Positions 6,253-15,093 are shown, numbered from the stretch's first letter. The stretch: 64,000 bases of DNA from Paenibacillus andongensis (GCF_025369935.1 NZ_CP104467.1:383501-447500), one strand, 5' to 3'. A program made the numbers and translations. Notes: a model not told the origin generated them from the sequence alone.

Positions 6253-6693
6253 TCAATCGACGAAAAATTCTCTTTCAGCTATTTTCTTTATACTGTCTAA
6301 TGTTTCTTCCCAGTTCTTATCTGAATGTTCGTACATAGTCCCAGTAGAAAAATTACTGTGTTTTAATTTCAATATCGTATTGTTATCTTGGTTCAACAAC
6401 GTAAATCTGATGACTGAATAGTTTTCTGGGTTATCGTCGGTCCCGGAGAAACCGCTCCAGTAGTTATAGGAGAAAACTTTGGGAGCTTCCAACTCTAAGA
6501 GGTGTCCTTTATCTTCGAACGCTTTGCCTTCCCAAGTGAAGGAAAAGGAAATCGGCTGGCCTACTATCCAATTGGTCTTCATGGTGACTCCCAGCCATTG
6601 TTTAATAAAATCAGGGTTTGTAAGTACATGCCAAACAGTCTCTTTTGTTGCAACAATTTCTCTTTGCTTGTCAATAGATAACATGCTGCTCAT
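6253..6693 (-). CDS. SRPBCC (AHSA1-like) domain protein
   Basis: About 146 residues from ATG 6693, chosen because AAAGGTGTGAG lies just upstream; the upstream in-frame ATG at 6720 has no ribosome site. The sequence IVATKETVWHVLTNPDFIKQ near the N-terminus, the central FSFTWEGKAFEDKGHLLELE, and the end NWEETLDSIKKIAE match the START/SRPBCC fold of the AHSA1 (Aha1 C-terminal) family. These small proteins bind hydrophobic ligands and are often paired with ArsR regulators; none is adjacent here. The exact role cannot be assigned. Confidence 0.85.
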   Translation of the reverse strand: MSSMLSIDKQREIVATKETVWHVLTNPDFIKQWLGVTMKTNWIVGQPISFSFTWEGKAFEDKGHLLELEAPKVFSYNYWSGFSGTDDNPENYSVIRFTLLNQDNNTILKLKHSNFSTGTMYEHSDKNWEETLDSIKKIAEREFFVD

Positions 6694-6795
6694 AATCTCA
6701 CACCTTTCTTGATATTTCAATTATTCGGAGAATATAAAAATATTATAATAAGATGAAAAGCTATGTATCGTAAAAATGCGACAGGAGGTAAAATA

Positions 6796-6822
6796 ATGGC
6801 CACTGAAATAAGACCAATCTAA
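6796..6822 (+). other. Eight-codon mini-ORF behind a good ribosome site
   Basis: CAGGAGGTAAAATA is followed by ATG and only eight codons (MATEIRPI) before TAA. It is probably the stump of a lost gene; no larger frame continues from it. Confidence 0.3.
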
Positions 6823-6892
6823 AGGGGGAGAGCTGATCGGGCTCAATGTATACCATGTGGTGGAACTTGTTCAAAACAAATTTACTGTAAAA

Positions 6893-7063
6893 CCTACATC
6901 AAATTACTCGTTAGCTGCAAGTACCGTTAGATTACCTGCATTTCCTACATCAAATTTTCCCGAAAACGAGGGTTTTCAGCCTTTTGAACAAAATTAGCTG
7001 CACATTTGCAGTTATTTCCTTTCCAATGGGGTTAAACCCATAATTTTGATGTACGAAATGCAG
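6893..7063. repeat. Extragenic inverted repeat element (MITE/BIME-like)
   Basis: The 22-base segment at 6936-6957 (starting CTGCATTTCCTACATC) is inverted at 7042-7063 with about 20 of 22 positions matching, flanking some 84 bp. An extra direct copy of CCTACATCAAATT stands at 6893-6905 and repeats at 6944-6956. The element fills much of the 480-bp gap between the SRPBCC gene and pyk, and contains no ORF. It has the look of a dispersed non-coding repeat, though only one instance lies in this window. Confidence 0.55.
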
Positions 7064-7111
7064 TTAGCGTGACTTTAGGCGAAGTGCAGGGGAGATTCTC
7101 GAGCTACCCAA

Positions 7112-7138
7112 CAAAAAAAGACACCCAGAGGTGTCTTT
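7112..7138 (-). terminator. Terminator of pyk
   Basis: Arms AAAGACACC and GGTGTCTTT with a four-base loop; on the minus strand the hairpin is followed by a run of T. Confidence 0.9.
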
Positions 7139-7200
7139 CGCAGTACATTTCGTATTAGTTTGGTGAAGGATACTGCAGACGGTTATCTAATACTTCAATT

Positions 7201-8613
7201 TTAAACCCGCTCAACCTTCAACAAGTTAGTCGTGCCCGATTTCCCCACTGGGATACCGGCCGAGACAACGGTTAGATCACCCTTCTTCACGTAGCCGAGC
7301 GTCTCAGCTTGCCCGATGGCAGAGCGGATCATCGCATCGGTAGAGTCGCAGAATTCGCCAAGGACCGGGATAACGCCTTGCACCATGCTCAAGTAGTTGA
7401 TCGCATATTCATTGGACGTCACCGCGATAATCGGCGCTTCCGGGCGGTACTTCGCGATCATCCGAGCGGTGAAGCCGCTCTCCGTTGGCGTCAAGATCGC
7501 TGCAGCGTGCAGCTTGTTAGCGGATGACACGACCGCTTGGCACAACACCTCAGTCACTTCGTTGTTCGACTGAAGCTGCGCGTCGATCAAGGAGCTGCGC
7601 TCCATGGTTTGCTCGACACGTTCGGCGATCGTCGCCATCATCGTCACGGACTCGATGGGATACTTGCCTGCGGCTGTCTCGCCGGAAAGCATGACAACGT
7701 CGCTGCCGTCGAGCACGGCATTCGCCACGTCACTCACTTCTGCGCGTGTTGGACGAGGGTTGCGCTGCATGGAATCCAACATTTGCGTCGCCGTAATAAC
7801 AGGCTTGCCTGCTAAATTACATGCGCGAATCATGTCCTTCTGCGCAATCGGAACTTCCTCCGTTGGAATCTCGACGCCTAGATCGCCCCGCGCAACCATG
7901 ATGCCGTCGGAAGCTTCAAGGATCGAAGCGAAATTCGTCATGCCTTCTTCGTTCTCAATCTTCGAAATAATTGGCGTAAACGCTGCGCCGTGCTGTTCCA
8001 AAATCGCGCGAACTTCTCTAACATCATTCCCGTTACGCACGAAAGACATCGCGATGATGGAAATATTCTCTTCAACTCCAAACTTAATATGCATCACATC
8101 GCGCTCAGTGACACCGGGCAAGGAGGTGCGCACGCCGGGCAAATTAACGCCTTTACGCTGCTTCAAGACACTTTGATTCAAGACGCTGCAAGTCACTTCA
8201 GTACCGTCGATCATTTCTACTCTAAGCTCGATAGAGCCGTCATCGATAAGAATGAGATTTCCCGGCTTAACATCCTGCGGAAGGCCAGGGTAATTCACAG
8301 AAACACGGCTGGAATCGCCGATAATTTGTTCAGTTGTAAGCACAATGTGATCGCCGCTTTGCAAATCGTAGGAAGCATCCTTCAATTGACCGATGCGGAT
8401 TTCCGGTCCCTTAATATCCATCAGAATAGGGATGATAACACCAAGCTCGGCAGCTGCTTGACGTACACGCTGAATGCGTCCCCGATGCTCATCTAAATCG
8501 CCATGAGCCATATTTAATCTGGCGACGCTCATGCCCGCGCGAATTAATTCTTTAAGAGTAGGGACGGAATCACAAGCAGGTCCCATGGTACAAATGATTT
8601 TTGTTTTACGCAT
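7201..8613 (-). CDS. pyk: Pyruvate kinase
   Basis: A 470-residue enzyme catalysing phosphoenolpyruvate plus ADP to pyruvate plus ATP in glycolysis. It begins RKTKIICTMGPACDSVPTL and carries MDIKGPEIRIG, the active-site signature SKIENEEGMTNF with the catalytic Lys, MVARGDLGVEIP, and PVITATQMLDSMQRNPRPTR with the nucleotide/K+ site. The C-terminal alpha/beta domain ends at GTTNLLKVERV. The extra phosphohistidine-like (PEP-utilizer) domain of the 585-residue Bacillus enzyme is absent, so this is the short form, and a second pyk may exist elsewhere. Start 8613 has GAAAGGAAG upstream; the in-frame ATG at 8661 lacks one. Transcribed divergently from the AraC gene. Confidence 0.97.
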   Translation of the reverse strand: MRKTKIICTMGPACDSVPTLKELIRAGMSVARLNMAHGDLDEHRGRIQRVRQAAAELGVIIPILMDIKGPEIRIGQLKDASYDLQSGDHIVLTTEQIIGDSSRVSVNYPGLPQDVKPGNLILIDDGSIELRVEMIDGTEVTCSVLNQSVLKQRKGVNLPGVRTSLPGVTERDVMHIKFGVEENISIIAMSFVRNGNDVREVRAILEQHGAAFTPIISKIENEEGMTNFASILEASDGIMVARGDLGVEIPTEEVPIAQKDMIRACNLAGKPVITATQMLDSMQRNPRPTRAEVSDVANAVLDGSDVVMLSGETAAGKYPIESVTMMATIAERVEQTMERSSLIDAQLQSNNEVTEVLCQAVVSSANKLHAAAILTPTESGFTARMIAKYRPEAPIIAVTSNEYAINYLSMVQGVIPVLGEFCDSTDAMIRSAIGQAETLGYVKKGDLTVVSAGIPVGKSGTTNLLKVERV

Positions 8614-8691
8614 GGTAGTTAGGACTTCCTTTCGATTGTGACGAATGAATTTTGGCTTCATTATATGCCTAAATGAGCCGAAGTTCTATGA

Positions 8692-8721
8692 ACTATAGTA
8701 TGATATATGTACTATAGTATG
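8692..8721. promoter_or_regulatory. Twin ACTATAGTATG direct repeats
   Basis: Identical 11-mers at 8692-8702 and 8711-8721, 19 bp apart, in the pyk-AraC intergenic region. AraC-family proteins bind direct repeats about two helical turns apart, so these may be sites for the neighbouring regulator; they could also form its promoter. Confidence 0.45.
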
Positions 8722-8736
8722 CAGGAAGGTGAAGTT

Positions 8737-9519
8737 ATGCAGGTGATAACCTTTACGTATGACAAGAGCAGCAATTGGTACAAGGAAGAACTGGAGGGAT
8801 GCCTCCACTGGACTCTCGTTCTTGTTACGTATGGCCGATGTGTATATTGGATCAATGAGAAGAAGCAGGTAGTGGAGAAGGGGCAATGGCTGCTGATTCC
8901 GAGCAAAGTCCCCTTTTATGGAAGAAGTGTACCGACCCAGATCCATGAAAAGTACGTTGTTGGGTTCACCGCTAATGCTGTACAGGAGCTGTTCCCACTC
9001 CTCCAACTGCCGCACTATACCAGCCGATTAACAGGTAAATACGAGTTGATTGTCGATCGTTTGCGCCTTATCCATCAGCAGTGGCAAGACAAGCAATCTT
9101 ATTACCAAACGCTGTGTGAAGCGCTGCTCAAAGAGCTGTTTGTTTATCTCCATAGAGAATGGGATCAAGATACGACATCGACGGCCACTGCGCAGCTAGT
9201 GGAGCAGATGAAAGGCTACATTCAGAACCATTACCGCGAGCATGTGACCAAGGACGAGCTTGCCGCGTGCATAAGCCGATCTCCGAACTACACGGCAGCG
9301 CTTTTTCGCAAAGTGACAGGTCAAACAATCAGTGAGTTCGTCCATGCCACAAGAATGAAAACGGCCATCTACATGCTCAGACATTCCGCCCTGTCAGTGA
9401 CCGAGATCTCCGAGTTCATCGGGTACAATGACCCGTCTTATTTTTACCGTGTATTCAGGCGATTAACCGGCTTAGTGCCAACGGATTTAGTATCCGACCG
9501 GGAGACGATTCGGAAGTAG
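8737..9519 (+). CDS. AraC family transcriptional regulator
   Basis: About 260 residues; ATG 8737 is chosen for the GGAAGGTGAAG ribosome site in front of it. The N-terminal 140 residues form a cupin-like sensing domain (HWTLVLVTYGRCVYWINEKK, GQWLLIPSKVPFYG). Two helix-turn-helix motifs close the protein (VTKDELAACISRSPNYTAAL; SVTEISEFIGYNDPSYFYRV) followed by FRRLTGLVPTDL. It is divergent from pyk and convergent with the DUF3105 gene. The ligand is unknown; divergent placement and direct repeats in the shared promoter leave open a role in controlling pyk or itself. Confidence 0.88.
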   Translation: MQVITFTYDKSSNWYKEELEGCLHWTLVLVTYGRCVYWINEKKQVVEKGQWLLIPSKVPFYGRSVPTQIHEKYVVGFTANAVQELFPLLQLPHYTSRLTGKYELIVDRLRLIHQQWQDKQSYYQTLCEALLKELFVYLHREWDQDTTSTATAQLVEQMKGYIQNHYREHVTKDELAACISRSPNYTAALFRKVTGQTISEFVHATRMKTAIYMLRHSALSVTEISEFIGYNDPSYFYRVFRRLTGLVPTDLVSDRETIRK

Positions 9520-9526
9520 TATCTAG

Positions 9527-10258
9527 TTACATCGTACCGCCGCCGCGGCGTACTTCAGAAGGAATTTGTTCAGGTCCTTTATCAATGTTCTGGTAGATGA
9601 ACGTCCCGACACTTGCTTCGTCAAACTTTGTAAGCTGCATCGTTTTCGTCCATGCTGTCACGACGACCTCCTGATCGCTGGGTACATCTGGATTCGGTAC
9701 AGCAAGTACACCAGCGCCGGCTTTCTTGAAATGCGTCAAATAGTCGAGGCGATCCTGCAGTTCTTTAGGAGCATCCGGATGGTAATGAATGATGATATCG
9801 CCGTGCTCTAAATTATGAACAAGCATTTCATAGGAGGGCCTTTCCTTATAAAAGCCGAACTTTAAGTCATGTGGACTATGTGTACCGGAAGTCGGGATTT
9901 TCATTTCATAGGAAAGTGTACCCTCAGCATGCCCTCGTCCATAATCTTTATCTGTCACAACCTGAATAGGAGCATTAAAATTCAATTTTTCTACACTGTA
10001 TTTGCTGGAATTTTGCTGAATAAGCGATGTTCCCACACAACATATCGCGATAATAACGAGCGTGTGAGAGAGAAGCAGCCAGGTCTTTTGCTTTTTTTTC
10101 AGGGCCTGTTTCTCCACCTTTTTCAATCGACTTGTGTTGTGTTTGTGCGCTTTCGCAGCCAACACATAGCCAATAATTGACAAAACAAAAATAGCCAAGC
10201 CTATGTAAAGTAAAATAGCCATAAAATCAGGTCCGTGCTGCATGGTTGAATGATCCAT
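9527..10258 (-). CDS. DUF3105 membrane protein
   Basis: A 243-residue protein with a short His/Met-rich N-terminus (MDHSTMQHGPDF), two hydrophobic segments at about residues 12-34 and 58-80 separated by a Lys-rich loop, and an extracytoplasmic domain. That domain contains IPTSGTHSPHDLKFGFYKE and VHNLEHGDIIIHYHP, the conserved core of DUF3105. The function of this family is not known; the His-rich core suggests metal binding. AAAAGGAG stands ahead of the start. A palindrome ACTACA-TAT-TGTAGT (10300-10314) resembling BlaI/CopY-type operators lies in its promoter region. Confidence 0.85.
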   Translation of the reverse strand: MDHSTMQHGPDFMAILLYIGLAIFVLSIIGYVLAAKAHKHNTSRLKKVEKQALKKKQKTWLLLSHTLVIIAICCVGTSLIQQNSSKYSVEKLNFNAPIQVVTDKDYGRGHAEGTLSYEMKIPTSGTHSPHDLKFGFYKERPSYEMLVHNLEHGDIIIHYHPDAPKELQDRLDYLTHFKKAGAGVLAVPNPDVPSDQEVVVTAWTKTMQLTKFDEASVGTFIYQNIDKGPEQIPSEVRRGGGTM

Positions 10259-10299
10259 GATAAATGATCTCCTTTTAGAATAAATTTTTAACTATCAAC

Positions 10300-10314
10300 A
10301 CTACATATTGTAGT
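10300..10314 (-). promoter_or_regulatory. BlaI/CopY-like palindrome upstream of the DUF3105 gene
   Basis: ACTACA-TAT-TGTAGT. The arms equal those of MecI/BlaI operators, but the spacer is three bases instead of two. No BlaI or CopY gene is in the window. Confidence 0.35.
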
Positions 10315-10450
10315 TTCACTATTAGCTAGAAGTCAATTTCTGCTTAAAGATCTCGTTCTTTATCATTTGAAATAGAGGATTATTCAAATCCTTTGTTGAA
10401 TGATGTAATAAAATGTCATTTCATGTAGAAACAAAAGGAGAGAAGTTTCA

Positions 10451-11896
10451 GTGTCAGAACAACAATTAGAGTTACACAGAAGAAATGGATTAATGGTTAA
10501 ACTTTTATGGGGATGCTTGGTGCTTATGATCGCCGTATCCTATAACTCACCGAAAATAATCCTGACTTTACTAGCTAGCGGAGCACCGATTGCTCTTCTA
10601 TGTACCTTGTTAAACTGGAAAAAAATCTGGGTGCCTTACACGATGTATGTCATTGCCGTAGGATTTAACATCATTTCTTATTTCTTTATGGCCAAGGACC
10701 CGACCTTGTCCAGTATTCTAATTTTGTATCTCGGTTTGACTCTCGTTTCTTTGTATATGAACTTTCGACCGCTGCTGCTTAATGGCGTGATTGGACTTAT
10801 TAATTTGAACTATTTTTGCTCCACATTGTCCGGAGATTTCGACCTTATTAGCATTAATGTTTTCTACTTGCTGACGATTTTAACATTGGTAGGGCAAGGT
10901 CAAATTGGAACTAGGATGCTTGCTAATGTGGTGAAGAGTGGGAAAGAGTCTGAGATGTCGCGTGTGAAGTCAGAAGAAATTCTGACGGGCGTCCGTACAA
11001 CAACAGAAGTGCTTGGAACATCCAGCAATACGCTTCAAGAAAATGCGTCGGTTACAGGCAGAATTACCGAAGAAGTCGTGGCTGCTTTTCAAGAAATTTC
11101 GATTGGTATTGAGTCGCAGGCCACCAGCATTACGGATATTACAACCGCTATTCAAGAAGTGAATGAGACCGTTGAGATGACTTCTTCCGCATCAAGCACG
11201 ATGAGCAGCAGATCCCGTGATACGGCGCGGATGACGAATGAAGGCAAAACTCAGATGGAGGATTTGTCGCTCAAAATCAACGATATTACCGTTATCGTGA
11301 CCGAAACGTCCGAAATTATGAATGCAGTCAATGAAGAAAATGTGAAAATCGGAAATATCGTGACAACGATTGCCGACATAGCGAATCAAACGAATCTCTT
11401 GTCGTTAAATGCTTCCATCGAGGCTGCCCGCGCAGGTGAGCATGGTAAAGGCTTCTCCGTTGTTGCGAACGAAATTCGTAAGCTGGCGCAGAATGCGCAT
11501 GTGGCATCCACAGACATCTCGGAAATTCTAGGCTCTATTCAAGACAAAGTAGAGACCGCTGTAGAGAAGGTTGCCGTCGGCATTACCGCCGTAGAATCAG
11601 GTAAGAAATCAGCGGAAAGCGTCGATCAGTTGTTTGAAGTCATCAACAATAACACGTCTGAAGTCATGGAACAAGCGGAGAACTTGCAGCGTATGAATGC
11701 TCAATTGCTAACATCGTCGCAAAGAGTTGCAGAGGAAATGACGTCCGTTGCAGCGATTACCGAGCAATCCGCAGCATCCGTACAAGAGGTGCTTGCTAGC
11801 GCCGAAGTGCAGCAAAGGCGTGTTGAAGATATCGTAGACAGCATTCGACAGCTGAACGGATTGACACATGATTTGCAGCATTTGATTGAAAAATAG
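10451..11896 (+). CDS. Methyl-accepting chemotaxis protein
   Basis: A 481-residue receptor starting at GTG with AAAAGGAGAG upstream. The first 160 residues are mostly hydrophobic, with about six membrane segments and no large extracytoplasmic sensor or obvious HAMP domain, so ligand sensing is probably within the membrane or indirect. The long coiled-coil signalling domain follows; its hairpin tip [20 protein letters not shown] (about residues 310-330) and [15 protein letters not shown] are canonical for CheA/CheW contact. The Gln/Glu-rich helices provide methylation sites. The gene is monocistronic between a long leader and a hairpin. Confidence 0.92.
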   Translation: MSEQQLELHRRNGLMVKLLWGCLVLMIAVSYNSPKIILTLLASGAPIALLCTLLNWKKIWVPYTMYVIAVGFNIISYFFMAKDPTLSSILILYLGLTLVSLYMNFRPLLLNGVIGLINLNYFCSTLSGDFDLISINVFYLLTILTLVGQGQIGTRMLANVVKSGKESEMSRVKSEEILTGVRTTTEVLGTSSNTLQENASVTGRITEEVVAAFQEISIGIESQATSITDITTAIQEVNETVEMTSSASSTMSSRSRDTARMTNEGKTQMEDLSLKINDITVIVTETSEIMNAVNEENVKIGNIVTTIADIANQTNLLSLNASIEAARAGEHGKGFSVVANEIRKLAQNAHVASTDISEILGSIQDKVETAVEKVAVGITAVESGKKSAESVDQLFEVINNNTSEVMEQAENLQRMNAQLLTSSQRVAEEMTSVAAITEQSAASVQEVLASAEVQQRRVEDIVDSIRQLNGLTHDLQHLIEK

Positions 11897-11915
11897 AGCG
11901 AATGCCCCAAAAAAA

Positions 11916-11939
11916 GGATTGCCAAAAAGTTGGCAATCC
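11916..11939 (-). terminator. Hairpin between the MCP gene and the TPP riboswitch
   Basis: GGATTGCCAA-AAAG-TTGGCAATCC, perfect 10-bp arms. The adjoining run of seven A precedes the hairpin, so only minus-strand transcripts would gain a T run. It may be a weak plus-strand terminator for the receptor gene, or block antisense transcription out of the riboswitch region. Confidence 0.5.
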
Positions 11940-11964
11940 GCTACAGTTAAGCCAAATGAATAGC

Positions 11965-12108
11965 AACACGGGTGCTTGATGAAGTCAGGCTGAGATAGTG
12001 GCCCTATGCCGCTGACCGTTAATCTGATCTGGGTAATGCCAGCGTAGAGAATGAAGTGCCTTGTTTAGCACTAATTTTATGCCTGCCGCTACCCGGTGGG
12101 CTTTTTTT
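11965..12108 (+). ncRNA. TPP (thi-box) riboswitch with terminator
   Basis: The aptamer (about 11965-12053) shows the invariant blocks ACGGGTGC, GGCTGAGA, CTGATCTGGGTAATGCCAGC and GTAGAGAA. It is followed by an intrinsic terminator, arms GCCTGCCG (12081-12088) and CGGTGGGC (12094-12101) and seven T. Binding of thiamine pyrophosphate is expected to favour the terminator, shutting off the ykoEDC transporter genes immediately downstream. Confidence 0.95.
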
Positions 12109-12164
12109 CGTGTTCGCCTATCTCATTTTACACATCTATAAATGAAAAGGAGTCGAACAAACAG

Positions 12165-12761
12165 ATGGCACAAAAAGAAACAACGGCTAAGGGTTTGAAA
12201 TTGACGGATATTTTGATCACCATTGTGATCGCAGCGGTGTTTGGGGTGATTTATCGCGTATGGGGGCCGATGTACGATGTATTGAAACCATTCGGTCTTC
12301 ACGCGGAGCAGCTGAGCTATGGCATGTGGTTTATGGCAGCAACCTTTGCATTTCTGGTTATTCGCAAACCCGGCGTTGCCTTATTGGCTGAGGTAGCGGC
12401 TGCGACGATTGAGGCGCTTTTTGGCGGCTCATGGGGTGTCTCGACGCTTGTTTATGGGCTGCTGCAGGGGCTTGGTGCTGAACTCGTTTTTGCACTCTTC
12501 CTTTACCGTCGTGCAAATGTGGGTGTTACAATCCTAGCATCCTTTGCATCCGCCGTTTTATCATTGCTTGTGGATAATTACTATGGCTATATTGATCAAC
12601 TGACGTTCTGGAACTATTGTTTGTTTATTGGACTCCGTTTGTTGGGCAGCGCATTGATCGCCGGCGTATTCGCTTACTACTTAGCGGATGCATTAGCTCG
12701 TACCGGTGTGCTCAGTCTAGTTCGCCCTGTTTCTAAGAAAGATTACGACGCATTGGGGTAA
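12165..12761 (+). CDS. ykoE: YkoE, substrate-binding membrane subunit of an HMP/thiamine ECF transporter
   Basis: About 198 residues, with five or six hydrophobic segments beginning LKLTDILITIVIAAVFGVIY, and EVAAATIEALFGGSWGVSTL with the conserved acidic and Gly-Trp positions of YkoE. It is the S component that captures a thiamine precursor such as hydroxymethylpyrimidine. Start 12165 is used: AAAAGGAG lies upstream, although the spacing is somewhat long, and the earlier in-frame ATG at 12096 lies inside the riboswitch terminator. The TPP riboswitch and the ykoD-ykoC genes that follow at once support the assignment. Confidence 0.93.
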   Translation: MAQKETTAKGLKLTDILITIVIAAVFGVIYRVWGPMYDVLKPFGLHAEQLSYGMWFMAATFAFLVIRKPGVALLAEVAAATIEALFGGSWGVSTLVYGLLQGLGAELVFALFLYRRANVGVTILASFASAVLSLLVDNYYGYIDQLTFWNYCLFIGLRLLGSALIAGVFAYYLADALARTGVLSLVRPVSKKDYDALG

Positions 12762-12762
12762 C

Positions 12763-14247
12763 GTGATGAGCGAAGGAATGAGCGTTGCGAATCTAAGGTT
12801 AAAATATCCCGGAGAAGACGCCCCCCTGTTATTTCAGGGGGTTTCCTTTTCGATTGAGCCGGGGGAGAAGGTGCTGCTTCTGGGGCCGAGCGGCTGCGGC
12901 AAATCAACCCTGCTTCAAGTGCTAAGCGGTATTGTCCCTCATATTGTAGAGATTCCGCTCAAGGCCGATAACATTCACACCCCAAGCCGCTCAGGCTATG
13001 TCTTTCAAGATCCGGAGACACAGTTCTGCATGCCGTACGTGGATGAGGAAATTGCTTTTGTCTTGGAAAATTTACAAGTTCCTCGTGAGGAGATGCCTGC
13101 TCGTATCGCCTATTATTTGGAGTTGGTGGGACTTCAATTAGAAGACACCCATATCTTGATCGGGAATCTGTCGCAAGGAATGAAACAGCGGCTGGCTATT
13201 GCGAGTGTGCTCGCCCTAGAGCCGGAAGTACTGTTCCTTGACGAGCCTACGGCGCTTCTGGATGAAGAAGGCACAGCGCAGGTGTGGGAAACGATTCGAA
13301 GGATTAGTGCTGAGAAGACTTTGGTTATCGTGGAGCATAAAATAAGCGGCATCATGGGATTCATTGACCGTTTGATCGTCATGTCACCAGATGGCGGACT
13401 TTTAGCGGATGGTCCACCTCAAGAGGTGTTCGAGGCTTACAAACAGCAAATGATCGAGTACGGGATTTGGTACCCTGGGGTTTGGGACGATCATGAGATG
13501 GCGTTAAAAACAACCTCCCCCCCTCAGACTACGGCGCCGGTCATGACCCTTCGCGATTATGTAGGGCTGCGCGGAGGGCAGATCAAGACCTCTGTGGATA
13601 ACTTGTGCTTTTATCCTGGCGACTGGATTACCGTTGTCGGCGCTAACGGCGCGGGCAAAAGCTCGCTGCTGCTGGCGATCATGCGGCTCATCCCGACCCG
13701 CGGCAGCTGCTGGATCGAGGGGGTTAAGGGCAGCAAAGTCGAGCAGCTTGCGGAGCAAGTCGGCTTTGTGTTCCAGAACCCCGAATTCCAATTCGTCACG
13801 AATTCGGTGGAGGAAGAGCTGGCCTACTCCTTGCCGGAGGCGGATGAGGGGCGGGGTGTGCAGCAGCAGCAGGCGGCTATAGAGCAGCTGCTTAGGGAAT
13901 ACGACCTGCTGGCGCTGCGCAAGAGGCATCCGTTCCAGCTGTCGATGGGCCAGAAGCGGCGCTTAAGCGTGGCGTCCGCGATGGTGCGCGGGCCTCGCAT
14001 TCTGCTGCTGGATGAGCCCACCTTCGGGCTTGATGCGCGCGGCACGCTGCGCATCTTGCAGCAGCTGGAGCGGCTGCGGGCGAGCGGAACTGTGATCGTG
14101 ATGGTCACACACGATCTGGAGATTGTGAAACGCTGCGCCACGCGCGTTTGGCGGGTTGAAGATGGGCATGTGAAGGAATGGCCGGCTGAGAAGCTGCCGG
14201 CCTCCGCTGCACCTGCCCCGGAAGGGGCTGCGATGCTATGCAACTAA
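12763..14247 (+). CDS. ykoD: YkoD, double ATP-binding subunit of the ECF transporter
   Basis: A 494-residue protein with two fused ABC ATPase domains. The first has Walker A GPSGCGKST (about residue 43), signature LSQGMKQRLAIA and Walker B VLFLDEPTALLD; the second has Walker A GANGAGKSS (about residue 295), signature LSMGQKRRLSVA and ILLLDEPTFGLD. It energises uptake of a thiamine precursor through YkoE and YkoC. GTG 12763 or ATG 12766 can start it, one base past the ykoE stop, and its end overlaps ykoC by ten bases, so the three are translated together. The second half is richer in GC than the first. Confidence 0.95.
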   Translation: MMSEGMSVANLRLKYPGEDAPLLFQGVSFSIEPGEKVLLLGPSGCGKSTLLQVLSGIVPHIVEIPLKADNIHTPSRSGYVFQDPETQFCMPYVDEEIAFVLENLQVPREEMPARIAYYLELVGLQLEDTHILIGNLSQGMKQRLAIASVLALEPEVLFLDEPTALLDEEGTAQVWETIRRISAEKTLVIVEHKISGIMGFIDRLIVMSPDGGLLADGPPQEVFEAYKQQMIEYGIWYPGVWDDHEMALKTTSPPQTTAPVMTLRDYVGLRGGQIKTSVDNLCFYPGDWITVVGANGAGKSSLLLAIMRLIPTRGSCWIEGVKGSKVEQLAEQVGFVFQNPEFQFVTNSVEEELAYSLPEADEGRGVQQQQAAIEQLLREYDLLALRKRHPFQLSMGQKRRLSVASAMVRGPRILLLDEPTFGLDARGTLRILQQLERLRASGTVIVMVTHDLEIVKRCATRVWRVEDGHVKEWPAEKLPASAAPAPEGAAMLCN

Positions 14248-15032
14248 CATTCGCGTATCGTGAAACCTGGGTGCACCGGGTGAATCCGGCTGTGAAGCTT
14301 ATTCTGTCCATCCTTCTATTTGTTGTTGTCGTGTTCACGCATAATCTGAATGCCATGATGTATTTGACTTTGGGCGCACTGGTGCCGCTATTCTTGTTCT
14401 CAGGCCATCCCATGAAGCGGCTGCTGCTCTATGCTTCACCGTTCCTGCTTATCTTCCTATCCTCTTCAACGGGGATGATGATGTTCGGCAGCGGAGATAC
14501 GCTTTGGTACCAGCTGGGCTTCATCCGAATCACCGAAGAAAGCTTCTACCGCGGCATCCATCTTGGCTTTCGGGGCCTTCAAGTTGCCGCGGTTGGACTG
14601 CTGTTTAGCTTGACTACACGGCCAGTCGCGCTGTTCTATGCCATGATGCAGCAGTGGAAAGTCGCGCCGAAATACGCCTACAGCTTCCTCGCCGCGCTGC
14701 GCATGCTGCCGCTCATGCTCGAAGAGTTCCAAACTCTTCGTTATGCGCTGAAGGTGCGGGGCAAGAAGAAGCGTAATCCTATCACAGGATGGTATACGAC
14801 GCTGCGAATGTATGCCATTCCGCTGCTGGCCCAGAGCATACGCCGTGCCCACCGGACGGCAGTGGCGATGGAAGCGAAGCGTTTTTCCTCACAAAAAAAT
14901 CGGACTTATTATTATGTATCTTCCTATTCGATGTTAGATGTTTACTATATCTTTTATTGGCTTGTGCTCGTCATTCTAGCTAATTGGTTGGGGAATGTAT
15001 GGCCATTGTTGAACGCAGCGGACGTCCGATAA
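14238..15032 (+). CDS. ykoC: YkoC, energy-coupling transmembrane (EcfT) subunit
   Basis: A 264-residue membrane protein of the CbiQ/EcfT family. It has an N-terminal block of helices (NPAVKLILSILLFVVVVFTH), and the cytoplasmic coupling motifs AALRMLPLMLEEFQTLRYAL and YAIPLLAQSIRRAHRTAVAM, which contain the Ala-Arg-Gly-type contacts with the ATPase. It links the YkoD ATPase to the YkoE substrate subunit. The start overlaps the end of ykoD; a very strong terminator closes the operon. Whole-operon control is by the TPP riboswitch. Confidence 0.93.
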   Translation: MQLTFAYRETWVHRVNPAVKLILSILLFVVVVFTHNLNAMMYLTLGALVPLFLFSGHPMKRLLLYASPFLLIFLSSSTGMMMFGSGDTLWYQLGFIRITEESFYRGIHLGFRGLQVAAVGLLFSLTTRPVALFYAMMQQWKVAPKYAYSFLAALRMLPLMLEEFQTLRYALKVRGKKKRNPITGWYTTLRMYAIPLLAQSIRRAHRTAVAMEAKRFSSQKNRTYYYVSSYSMLDVYYIFYWLVLVILANWLGNVWPLLNAADVR

Positions 15033-15041
15033 GAAACTTTG

Positions 15042-15092
15042 AAGAGCAATCGAAACCAACGAACAAGTTGGTTTCGATTGCTCTTTGTTTTT
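15042..15092 (+). terminator. Terminator of the ykoEDC operon
   Basis: A 19-bp perfect stem (15042-15060 with 15067-15085, starting AAGAGCAATCG) around GAACAA, followed by T-rich TGTTTTTG. It ends at the stop of the convergent gene and may serve both. Confidence 0.93.
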
Positions 15093-15093
15093 G

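Noticed and set aside
7604..8176. A 190-codon plus-strand ORF and two others opposite pyk
   Set aside because: They are antisense to a full-length, clearly conserved pyruvate kinase and have no family features.
13504..13929. Minus-strand ORFs of up to 141 codons within ykoD
   Set aside because: They are a by-product of the GC-rich ABC ATPase sequence on the opposite strand.
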